The position numbers and the translations under genes were made by a program. Shown piece after piece: positions 32,507-42,987 of a DNA stretch of 64,000 nt (its first letter is position 1; every line of letters begins with the position of its first letter). The notes beneath the pieces are model-generated. The model was not told the DNA's origin. It did no database searches and saw nothing but the letters and a program-made list of their open reading frames with translations. This stretch comes from Salvator merianae. Lineage: Eukaryota > Chordata > Lepidosauria > Squamata > Teiidae. Where the stretch lies: NCBI GenBank assembly GCA_003586115.2, contig QVOM02000021.1, forward strand, positions 6,452,119 through 6,516,118, in the 5' to 3' direction.

Positions 32507-35500
32507 ATGAAGAGTGCTTTGAAAGGAGAAGTAGGTCTCCTCCTAAAAGGACTGCATTTCCTCCTCAGCATGGTCTCCACCTTATTTATTAACTTAGGAA
32601 GAGCAAACGGTAAGTACAACTAGTTGTTTTGCACGATCCTTCATCTGATTTCCTCCGTCCTGCAGCAAGGGGCTTGGAGTTCATGGCAAAAGAAGCAACT
32701 GTGCAGACAAAATTGGATGTCAGGGTTATGGCAACAATAGGAGCAGCTGAGCTGTCCCAGAAATTGGAAATGTTAGCCTCATTGCCCCCCAGATGTTCCC
32801 AAACTATAACTCGTTCCATGGGACTAGCACAGGTTGATGAGAGTTATAGTACAGAAATATCTCAAGGGCCACAGGTGAGGAGGGTGGTCTCGATAGAACA
32901 AGCTTCACATACTACTCTTAGGCTGCGTTCTGACATGGGATTAAATCAGTTTACAGGCCGTCTTCAGTTCCTGCTGGCCCAACATGATCTTGCCGTTCCA
33001 TATTTTTTCTGGACTAAATTGGAGAAATCCAGACTATTTTGCATTTGGATTTAATGAGTTATCAAAGCGTTTCAGATCACTAGCACACTTTACTTTGGGA
33101 TGTGGGCACAGGGAAAGCGATTATTTGAGAGGAACCGTACTGTTTTGGGGGGCGTGCAGAGGGAGGGATCCCCATTTTGTGCCATCCAATGACAGACTTT
33201 GTGGGTGGGCAGGAAGCGCAGTAGTTTCCTCTGCCTCCATTATCCCCCCTTCCATCGCTGCCAGGAGAAAAGAAACCGTCCTCCTTTTTACTTCGCTAAG
33301 TTGCCGTCCTTTCTCTTTCTTTATCCCCCATTCGACACTGCCAGGAAGAAATTAAAGGCTTCCTCCACTTCCGTCTGCTCTTTAAACCAAAAAATAAACT
33401 GCGCCTGTTTGGGATTGCAGTCCTCTTGCCCCAACAAAGAACCCACTCAAGATGAGTTTTGCCGTCGGCAGCACACAGCTACACAGCGGGGACACATGCT
33501 GCTGCAGATATCTCGGGGGGAGATGAGGCAGAGTCCATTTGCTGGCGATGAACTGCACTATCAAGATAGTAGAGCCCCCCCCCGTGTTCCTTCCCCACGT
33601 TTCCCCTTTGTCACGGACCTCTTCCTGCTTTCGCGCTACTTTTAAATTGCACAATTGCGCAAAAGTGCACTTGCAATGGAGCAGAAATTGCCATCAGCCC
33701 TTTAAAAAATTGTGTGGTACACATAGTTTTAAAGTTCTGCTTGTGTAGATAGAGACTGTAGTGGGGAGAAGGAGCAAATGGCGAATGACAAGTAATGCTG
33801 CCAAATGAATCCATGTTCTGAGGCAGCAGCGGAGCTTGACTTTCCCGCCCCAAGATTTGAACGTTGGGACTGCAGCCAATCACTGACTGCACAGGGAGGA
33901 GAATTTGACAAGGGGTGGAGGCAGAAAAGGTACCGTTTCTCCGTGCCAAGCACGGAAAATATCGGTGTGGGAACGAGCAAGTGCGAATTGAGTCCATGTT
34001 AAACTGTAACTGTGGGAATGATCAGAAGACGAATTCAGTCCTTGTACTCTTCTGATACGGATTAAATTTATGATGTTGGACCGCAGCCTTAGCTGCTTTT
34101 TCACAATCCTGTCTCAGGTCTTTTCCTACCACTCAGTTTTGGGATTTTTTAAAGCAAACACAATTGTGCCAATAAAGCACAATGCTAAAGAAAGCCCTCA
34201 AAGCTTTCTTGTGACACATGCAGACGGAGAATGATCAAGCAAAATGGGAAGAGGAAGACCTTTACGTAGGCGTAACGCTAGTCACTCAACAAAGGCTGCT
34301 TAAAGATTGCGTTCAGGGAAGCACAACAAGGAATGAGATTTCCCTTGGTGCTTTGAAATTGTATCTCATGTTTTATACTGCATCAAACTTGAAGTACAGG
34401 CCATGACTTTGTTCTAATGAAAAATAAAAGAAGGAAGGGGCTGACCAGCCAGCCAATACTGTCAATAGATGAGCAATGTGGGAATTGGTGCTGATATGAT
34501 GGACATAACTACTTTCAAAAAACATAAGATCTACTCTTTAATGATCTGAATTCTTCTTACAAATACACAAAATTGTAACCTATTTTTATGTTGCTTCATC
34601 CTTCAGATTTCTCCATAGATGACATAAATGAAGTAGGAAGTTTTTTTGGTACCATAGAAACAAAAACTGAAAATTGCTCAAAAGAAACTGTTGTCATCTC
34701 AGAGGAAGCAGAAGCATACTTGACCAGTCCTTGGCTGACTCGATTTGCTCCTTCAGTTCTCATATTTGTGTTTGCACTGAGCCTTCCCTTAAACATTACA
34801 GCGATCCTTCTGTTTGTGTTCAAGCTCAAGCTGAAGAAGCCATCCACAGTGTACATGCTCAATCTGGCGGTGGCTGATGTTCTCCTTGCAAGTGTGCTGC
34901 CTTTCAAAATCGCCTACCGTATTTTGGGCAACAACTGGGTCTTTGGCCCTGAAATGTGTCGTTTTGTTGTCACAATCTTCTTCAGCAACGTGTACTGCTC
35001 CGTACTGCTGATGACGGCGATAAGTGTCGATCGCTTCCTGGCAGTGGTGTACCCGATGCAGGCGCTGGCATGGCGCACAGTAAGACACGCCATGATGGTC
35101 TGTGGTGCCATCTGGATGTTTGCCCTTGCTGGGGTGACGCCCCTGTTTATCACTGACCAGACACAGAGAATATCTCGGCTAAAGATTACTACCTGTCATG
35201 ATACTTTAGATTACTCCATGATTATGAAGACATTTCGGCACTATTTTAGTACATTATCTATTGTCTTTTTCTTTCTACCTTTACTAATCACTGTAACTTG
35301 TTATGTGTGCATTATAAGAAAGCTTTCTTCTTCCGATATAGCTGCCAAGCCAGGTAAAAGGAAACGTGCCATCCTCTTATCTGTCACTGTTTTGTGCTCT
35401 TTTATTGTTTGTTTTGCTCCAGCAAATGTCCTGATGCTGGCACAAAATATTGGCGCTTCACCTGATAAACCCTTGGAAATTCTGTATTTTGCTTACATAT

Positions 35501-35622
35501 TAGCTCTGTGTGTTGGTACCATAAACTGCTGCATTGATCCCCTAATTTATTATTATGCCTCCTCAGTTTCTCAAAAACAGGTGTGGAATCTCCTGTTTAA
35601 GGAAAAAACATTTGGACCTTAA
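32507..35622 (+). CDS. F2R: Copy D: PAR1-like receptor with ligand core kept but cleavage Arg replaced by Gly
   Basis: This is a membrane receptor of the same family. Coding parts are 32,507-32,609 and 34,607-35,622 (phase 1, 372 residues); the upstream in-frame ATG at 34,588 is intronic. The signal peptide (MKSALKGEVGLLLKGLHFLL...) has the most hydrophobic core of the set. Residues 41-50 read I-N-E-V-G-S-F-F-G-T. The SFFG of copy B is retained, but Pro-Arg before it is Val-Gly; AGA to GGA is one base change. Cleavage after Arg is therefore not possible here. NCS glycosylation follows. Helices, DRFLAVVYP, ITTCHD and DPLIYYY are intact. The protein ends KEKTFGP; the frame that encodes the long tail in copy C stays open here for about 33 codons after the stop, in a different frame. 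Purifying constraint on the helices with a lost activation site is unusual and could mean another protease, another ligand, or recent loss. Confidence 0.88.
32921..34088 (-). mobile_element. Harbinger-like element in intron 1 of copy D, inverted relative to A and C
   Basis: TTA flanks both sides (32,918-32,920 and 34,089-34,091). The left end GGCTGCGTTCTGACA matches the right end of the A and C elements in complement. The GAACGTTGGGACTGCAGCC segment near 33,858, and the rest, align with unit C only on the other strand. Host sequence on both sides (ACAAGCTTCACATACTACTC before; GCTGCTTTTTCACAATCCTG after) is collinear with A and C, so only the element has flipped. Confidence 0.85.
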
Positions 35623-36234
35623 TAAAAGCAGTCAGACCACACGAAGCACTGCAGGCGCCTTTTCTAATGATGTCAACAATTTGCCTCAAGCACAGTATCC
35701 TACAGGCTGAAGCCGATATCGATAATCCTTAAACAAATGCATTACCCACTGTAGGGGAGATTCTACATTGGCCAATATACTGGACCAGCAAATGTACTTG
35801 GAACCTTCCTTCCACATGCTGGTGAAATCTACTATTCAACATGGTGGTGCAGTCTACAGGCATCCTGGGCATCCCTTAGACCGTAACAGGATGTGCAAGG
35901 CAGACATCTAGTACACTTGCTGGTCTGGTACAGCGTCCAGGGCAGAATCGCCCTAGTGCTCATTACTGGCTCTGTCTTCAGAGTGCAGGTATTGTGTTCT
36001 CCAGAAGAGTCCATCTTATCTGAGGTTTATTGCTCAGTTATGCCACAGCTTGCCATTTACAGCCCTCTTGATGATTTACTCTAACTCTTGTTGGCCAGAC
36101 AGGCCATTGCTCCGAGGAATTGTAGTTTAGCAATTTACAAAAAGTCGAAGTTAGCATGCTCTGCCCTGAAGTCCTCATATTGTTGTTATTGTTGCCATTG
36201 TTGTGATTATTGTCATCATTATTTGCATGCATTA

Positions 36235-36703
36235 CACAGGTCTACAAAAAAAAATTTTTTTTTTCAGGTGCCAAGGTTTTTTGAATGGATTTAGGGTATT
36301 TTGAAGGTGCTGAATTCAAAAATCCCATTACTTTTGCTGAAATGGTTCTGGTTTTGAAACAATGGACATCCATGAAAATAATGCATTCCCTAACCCAATG
36401 AGACGTGTGTGATAACAGATGCAATAACTTTTGTCTGTCTTTTGACTCTTTAACAGTGTCTTAGGTAATGAAATATCCTATATAATTATTTTGTATTTCA
36501 ATTTGTAGGCTTGCAATGCTCTTTTCAGGAATTTTTTTCTGAATGCTTTTCAAACGTGTTGTGTTAATCAATTAATTAACTATTATTTATCTCAGAAACT
36601 AGAGCCAATCTGGCAAAACCGAAGTCATATTCTTAATCAGCACCATAAACTTAATATAAAACCCTTCAGACATTGTTGGTACCAAAATCACTGTATACCA
36701 GTG
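36235..36703. mobile_element. 469-bp CAC-ended element with 3-bp duplication, unit D only
   Basis: Ends CACAGGTCTAC and GTATACCAGTG are imperfect inverted repeats (9 of 11), flanked by TTA at 36,232-36,234 and 36,704-36,706. Unit B has the uninterrupted GCATTATAGCAG near 16,678. A CAC start plus a 3-bp duplication suggests EnSpm/CACTA; a TTA duplication would also allow a Harbinger relative. No coding frame is present. Confidence 0.72.
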
Positions 36704-37459
36704 TTATAGCAGATGTTTGTGACTGGTTTGGTATTCTGAAAATGGAACCTTTCCAAGAACCTAGCAGAGAAAAGAATTTCTTGCACATGAGGGTGTCCCC
36801 AGATGGCCCTCATTTATCAATGAATGCATTTTGAATTTGTTTTTATATTTTTATTGTAAGTCACCCTGAACCCTCTGCATATAAGGGAGTGGTAGAAATA
36901 CAAATGAATAAATAAATAGTGAAGAATAATAAACAAATATTTTAAATGAAGATTACATGCATGTAAACAAAATGCATAGACTATGCAAGCATTTTGTACC
37001 TCGACAGGAGGAGAAAACTGCAGAAGCAGCGATTCCAAGCTAGTTAGCATGATTGCACTACAAAAATAGTTTGAAGGTACCTGTTACAAATTCCTTATAA
37101 GGCCTAGTAAAACAGGAAGCAAGCGTCAGTAACTGAGAACTATGTGTTCACTTCCTAATGAGTTTGATACTCATGATATTGCTCATGAAAAGTAACAGAT
37201 TATGGAGGAAACATCTTAGTTTGCTATTACTGGATTGGAAAACATTAATTCAAGATCCATGGATATTAGTCATTATTATAGACTAAAAACCATCATCTTT
37301 TGCTATCTCTGAGCCACAACGTTAATCTTGGACATAAGAGTACAAGAAACTGTATGTTGCAGCCCAGGACAAGGAACAAAGAACAGCTCAGCTGATCGAC
37401 AGAATGTGTGGACTAGTCATTTATAGTGTCAGAGATGGGTTTCAGGTAAAGTGCAATAA

Positions 37460-38589
37460 GGCCGCGTTCCGACACGGCATTTAATCAGTTTACAGGCCAT
37501 CTTCAGTTCCCTGCTGGCCTAACATGATCTTGCTTTTCCATAGCTTTTCGTGACTAAATTGGCAAAATCTGGACTACTTTGCGATGTGAGAACGCAGAAG
37601 GAGACTGTTTGGGAGGGACTGTACTTTTTGGGGTGTGTGCAGAGGGAGGGCTCATTTCCTGCTGTCCAATGACAGACCTTGTTGGTGCGCAGGAAGCACA
37701 GTAGTTCCTTCCGCCTCAATTAGCCCCCCCTTCCCCCGCTGCCAGGAAAAAAGAAAACCATCCTCCATTTTACTTTGCTAAAGTGTGGTCCTTTCTCTTC
37801 CATTATCCCCCATTTGACACTGCCAGGAAGAAATTAAAGGCTTCCTCCACTTCTGTCTGCCAATTAAACCAAAAAACAGACTATGCCTGTTTGGGGGTGC
37901 AGCCCTCTTGCCCCAACAAAGAACCCACTCAGTATCAGTTTTGCTGTCGGCAGTACACAGCTACATAGTGGGACACATGCCGCTGTGGATGTCTCAGGGG
38001 AGGTGAGGCAAAGTCCATTTGCTGGCCATTAACTACACTATCATGATAGAGCCTCTCCATGTCCCGCCCCCATGTTTCCCCCTCTTTGCTGACCTCTCCC
38101 TGCTTTTGTGCTACTCTTAAATTGCACAATTGCGCAAAAGTGCAATTGCAATGGAGCAAAAATCGCCATCTGACCTTTAAGAAGCTTAATTGTGTGGTAG
38201 ATGGGATATTAAAGTTCTGCTTGCGTAGATCCAGGCTGGAGGGGGAGAAGGAGCAAACGGCGAATGACTAGTAATGCTGCCAAGTGAATTCATGTTCTGA
38301 GACAGCAGCAGGAACATACGGAGGGCGAAACTTGACTTGCTCACCCATGTGAAGTCAAGATTTGAATGTTGGGACTGCAGCCAATCACTGTCTGCACAGG
38401 AGAATTTGATGAGGAGTGGAGGCAAAAAAGGTACAGTTTCCTTGTGCCACACACGGGACACATCGGTGTGAGAACAAGCAAGTCCGAATTGAGCCTGTGT
38501 TAAAATGCAAATGTGGGAATGACTGGAAGATGAATTCAGTCTTCATACTCTTCCAATACAGATTAAATTTATGATGTCAGGCCACACCC
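37460..38589 (-). mobile_element. Harbinger-like element with empty site in unit C
   Basis: TAA at 37,457-37,459 and 38,590-38,592 flank 1,130 bases. It is homologous over its length, and in the same orientation, to the intron element of copy D. Unit C shows the undisturbed site GGGATAAGAGACAG at 29,482-29,495, which confirms the exact ends and the 3-bp TAA duplication of this family. Confidence 0.85.
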
Positions 38590-38600
38590 TAAGAGACAGA

Positions 38601-39834
38601 GCAACCCTTTGTGCACTGGATATAATGCTTCCTTAAATGTGTTAGAAAAAGAGAGTGCACTGGATTTGCCTTAACTACTTTTTCTATTCTCTTCTGATGT
38701 GGAGTACAACCTTAACCTTTTTTTTTTTTTAAAGCAGGAGCTAATTGCTGGGTATAACATCATCACTGCAAATGAAAGGAATTGTAATACAAATGTGAAT
38801 AAGGCTGCATCCAGACTGGTGCCAAACATGTGATTATATTGTGGTTATGTTAGTATTGCCACACTAACATTAAAAAGCTTCTGGAAGCTCAGAAGCATGA
38901 TCTTTACTGAATAAAATGGCCTTCCGCACACATGCATGGCTGAATCTCAGGCGAAATGGCCACTGCGCACGTGTGTGGGCTGACATGCATGCCTGTCTGG
39001 GTATTTTGCACCACTGAAATGCCAGCACAGAAGCAGGGCTTGCCCCACACTGTTGCCCAGCTGTCTGTGCAGCAAGTGATTATTCTGAAGGAGCTTTAAT
39101 CCAGAATATCTTTAAAAACCAGGATTTTCCAGTGACATCTGCAGGCAGCCTAATATGAAACCTCCAAATATTGTTTTATTTGTCTGATTGTCCGTGACCT
39201 CTGGCTGATGCTGAAAAGACACATTAACAGATGCAGATTTTCTTGAGCTGGGTATACTGGTGGTTCTCATCTCACTGAAGGAAAAGTAAAAAAGAGTCAC
39301 AGGGCTTCCAACTACTTCCATGTCAACAGTTTTGTTCTGGGCAAGGAGCAATCTGTCCCATTTTGGGATAGGCTGCTTATTCCAGACTGGACTGCACCAC
39401 TCTAGTACAGAATACTAGGAGGGAGGAAGTGTGAATTTGGCCTATGATTCACATTGCTTCTGACTAACCTGTTATGGAACTGTATGTTTACTTGTCTTTT
39501 TTTACCCCTCTGGGGTACCCTAAGCCATGTTGTACAGGACATTTGAAAGAACTACATTGCAGCTACATCCACTGAAATACCCCATGTAAAATATACAGCT
39601 CTTTTAGACGTTAACATCATTATTCCATGCTGTAACTGTGCCAAGAATCTGCTGACTAAGAAATCTTATCCTATCTGCAAAGGGAATTTCAAAGGATTTT
39701 TGCAGTGCATCGAGACCGATTCAACTCCAACAGGTTAGTGTTGACAACTGTTCCGTGTTCTGCGACCGGCAAAGACAGCCACTCTAGAAATACAGTGTGA
39801 TGGAAAATATTCCCTGTCAATTTCTTCCTTTAAC
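38601..39834. other. Gene-free stretch with a possible degenerate inverted-repeat element
   Basis: No gene is seen. A possible element runs from TAAGGCTGCATCCAGACTGG (about 38,810) to CCAGACTGGACTGCACC (about 39,397). Its ends pair imperfectly and look like the GG-start family above. The rest is unassigned. Confidence 0.35.
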
Positions 39835-40450
39835 TGTTCAGTTCCGACTACAGATACACATCAATTACGCTCTATGTGGGACTGCCCTTGAGGATGGTTT
39901 GGAGACCACAGCTAGTGAAAAACATGGCAGCTAGGGTTGTGTCTGGTGTTTCAAACACAGCCACATCACTCTTGTCATTAAAGAATTGTGCTGGCTTATC
40001 ATTGGTCCCTGAGCCCAATTAAAGACTCTGATATCAACTCACAAAGATGTACAAAACTCAAATGTCTGAAGAAACCCCTCTTCCTGTACAGATCTTCCAG
40101 GAAAATCCTCCTAGCTGTACACCTGAGGAGGTCTGTGGGACAACTGATAGGAACAGGGCATTCTCCAAGACACTCTCCCCACAGTCATGGAAAAGCCACC
40201 CTAGTGATATTTGCCAGGAACCCATAGTTGATTTATTTAGATGCCTGCTAAAATCACATCTGCTCACCCAGGCCTTTGAGAATTAACTGGGACTCAATTT
40301 TCTGATTTATTCCACAGACGCCTTTGTATTTAGAGATGTTTTTATTTCCATTTTTACTCTTATGTGTTTCGCTATTTATCTGTATCTTTATTTTAATTGT
40401 TTCTATGGAACCCTGCTGTGAGACTAAGGTAATAGGCTGGCATAAAAAAC
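39835..40450 (+). mobile_element. L2 LINE 3'-end remnant
   Basis: The stretch GCTCTATGTGGGACTGCCCT, then AACATGGCAGCTAGGGTTGT, then GCTGGCTTATCATTGGTCCC, then GAGACTAAGGTAATAGGCTG follows the order of the terminal reverse-transcriptase and tail segment of L2 elements as seen widely in squamates. It is heavily mutated. Confidence 0.6.
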
Positions 40451-40841
40451 AAATATCCCCCAAACTTAGGATGTTTTTCATTTTTAAAAAAATTCTATAC
40501 TGATTATGGATAGGCTCCAAGTAAGTTGTATAGTTTAGCTGATATACTGTGTAGCCCACATAACTTTAAAAGGCAAGGGGCCCATTACCACACAAGAAAT
40601 TACAACTCCCATCAGCTTCAGCTAAGATGGATAAACTTTAGGTTGAGTAATGTTATAGACTAGCAGTAGATTGCTAGAGGTACATTGCCTTCAGAAGACC
40701 AATCATTCCGCACTGTAAATAGTTGTATTTTAAAACCAGTTTTGTCTTGAACTTTCTACATCTTTTTCCCAATGCTTTTCAGCCTTGTTCATAGTTAAGT
40801 CTCTAAACATCGTCTACCATTTCACCTGTTCACTGATAATA

Positions 40842-41425
40842 TGTGGCCACAGACCCAAGGTGGGGGCCGATAACCATGATGTTTTGCTTCTGTTAATAAT
40901 GCTTATACTGCAATATAGAAAAAGATAGATCACCCCAGGTCAGGGGGTGGAAAATATCCGATCAAGGTAGAATTAAAGCCAAGAGGGTTCTAGAGGTGAT
41001 TGGAGTCTGATGTTTATTTTTGCTTACTATTGCTTAACTTCTGCCCTTGTGGTTTTGCTAATACCATAGCATAACAGGAATTTGAGCAACTATAGGAGAA
41101 ACAGTAAAGGCATCTACAAGAAAAATAGGAACTATTTCTACAGAAAGCCACAAGGGTGCAAAAGCCGACAAAATTGAAATGGACTGAGGAGAGGGTCACA
41201 TAAATGTGGCCCCAGGGGCTTAAACCCAATCCCTAGTGACCTGAGAGGTAATTAGCATGAATATGCATTGTATGTGGGCCCATGGTTGTTTTGTGTGTAA
41301 CAGCAGGGCAGTTTTGCTGAGATACATGACACTGGTCTCCTTGTTGGTTGATCGATCAATAAATAACTGTTTATTCTTCCTACTCTTGGTGTGCTTTATT
41401 GGATAGATTTGTGCCTCTTGTGACA
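40842..41425 (+). repeat. 5' LTR of the provirus
   Basis: It is about 584 bases and starts TGTGGCCACAGACCC. It shares CAATATAGAAAAAGATAGA, GGAACTATTTCTACAGAAAG and an AATAAATAACTG polyadenylation region with the 3' LTR. It lacks about 97 bases that include the TATA box of the 3' LTR. The 3' boundary is uncertain by some ten bases. Confidence 0.78.
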
Positions 41426-42987
41426 AGTTTTTGGCATTCTAGATGGGATACCTGCTTGGTCTCACTGGGACCTCTGATCCCCCCGGGACTCAGCTGGTCT
41501 CTCCTTAGTGGGCACCTGAGGTGTCCTATTGAGCCCGTGGATATTGGGGACCCGGAAATCAAAGGTGATGCCTCCTGAGTCAGAAGAAGAGTGGTACTGG
41601 TACATTTAAAAGAGAATAGGAGAGTCAGGCATCAGCTTAGGGCTTTTGAGGATTAGAAGTAAGTCCCTTTTGAGTTTGAGGGTCAGGCCTGAGACATCAT
41701 GGGAACCGCATGGGATGAGTAAAGGTGGATCTAGCCCTTGCACCCCGCTTCAGTACATCCTAAGGAACTGACCAGAGGTGGGAGGCATACAGAGGCTCAC
41801 TAGAAAGCACACTGAGTTCTATTGTTCAGTGACATGGCTCCAATATGAGTTGGAGTCAGACAAGAAATGGCCAGGGATCCCCAGTGCTCTTTAATGTTAA
41901 TTCCAAATGGAGCAGGAAGAACTGGGTGGGAGGATAAGCCTTTTAGCACCACATATTTAATGAACTGGAAGTAATCTTTGCCACTATACTTTGAGGCCCC
42001 ATACTTTGAGACAATGATTTTTTTTTTTTAAGAGCAAAGTGTTAAGGACATAAGGAAGAAGCTGCAGAATTGGATGACAGGTTGGGCTTACTCACATCTG
42101 CGCTAGTAAAGACAGTGTACAAAGTATTTGGCAGCTGAGATGTCAAGAAGGAAAGAAAAAAGAAGGGAGAAATGAAGCTACAGGTTTCATTGCTGGCAGT
42201 AGCAACAGAACGAGAAAAGAAGCCAAGGCTGTGACGGCAGTCCACAGGGGCCTTGCCAAGGCTTCCCTCACTTAAGGAAGACTCTATATACATACTGTAA
42301 GAAGGAATATTGGACGAGTGAATGCCCTGACCAAGATGAGAGGCAGAGAGTAGAGCAGATTTTATCCAATGAAGCTTTACGGGTCTATCAAGCCCAAAGG
42401 AGAAGAAACAGAGAAAGAAGTTTCAGGCCATAGCACAAGATGCATCTGATAGCGAATGGGCATTAGTATTCCTGCTGATTTTGTAATGCATGCACAAGTG
42501 CTTGTAAGTTTGTACAGACATAAGGACATAGCATTGGATGTGTGCTGAAGAGTTGAACAAATTCAGAATGCAAAGAGCAGGAAGCAGACTGGCAGGTGTA
42601 TGCATGTTTCTGCGCACTTGGTTATGGATTTTCATCAAGGCTCTGGCAGACATGCAAGTGCAGGGATACTAGAAGCTTTTTAATCAGAAATGGACTTTTG
42701 GAGGCTGTTCCTTTAAAAAGGAAAGTTCGAGTGTCTCTCAAGGGCATGTGTTTGCGGGATTCAATTGCTGAGATAAATGAAACTTGGGTTTCTGATTACA
42801 TATGTGTGTTTGGAAGCTTATCAACTTGAGGACATGCACTGTACAAGGGGAGACTGACCCAACCCCCAGACAGTGTTGAATGATTGAACTGTGTTTGCTC
42901 CTGGGGTGAGTTCGCAGAGAAGTTTATTGTATGTATAGTGTCTTTCATAGCTTCTGAGCTGCAAATGAACTTCAGCTGCTAGACTGA

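Larger units (their letters stand above)
1..38600 (+). repeat. Tandem array of four ~10 kb units, each with a PAR1-like gene
   Basis: Four direct repeat units run head to tail. The exon-2 starts at 4,949, 14,962, 24,577 and 34,607 give spacings of 10,013, 9,615 and 10,030 bases. Flanking blocks recur in the same order in each unit: the upstream block around 840-1,040, 11,450-11,640, 21,095-21,300 and 31,620-31,830; exon 1; intron; exon 2; and the 3' block with TAATAACAAGACTTGACTAA-like sequence near 9,100, 18,095 and 27,455. Unit B is rearranged upstream of exon 2. Unit D is cut short by a DNA transposon at 37,460. Unit edges are approximate (A to about 9,790, B to about 19,100, C to about 29,500). 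The arrangement fits repeated unequal crossing-over of a PAR1 gene. Confidence 0.9.
35623..38600. other. 3' flank of copy D
   Basis: No gene is seen. It contains the MITE at 35,754-35,953, the site lacking the 89-bp hairpin (near 36,080), the D-specific element at 36,235-36,703, an L2-like tail (about 36,820-36,918), AT-rich sequence shared with 28,870-29,480, and the Harbinger-like element at 37,460-38,589. Confidence 0.6.
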
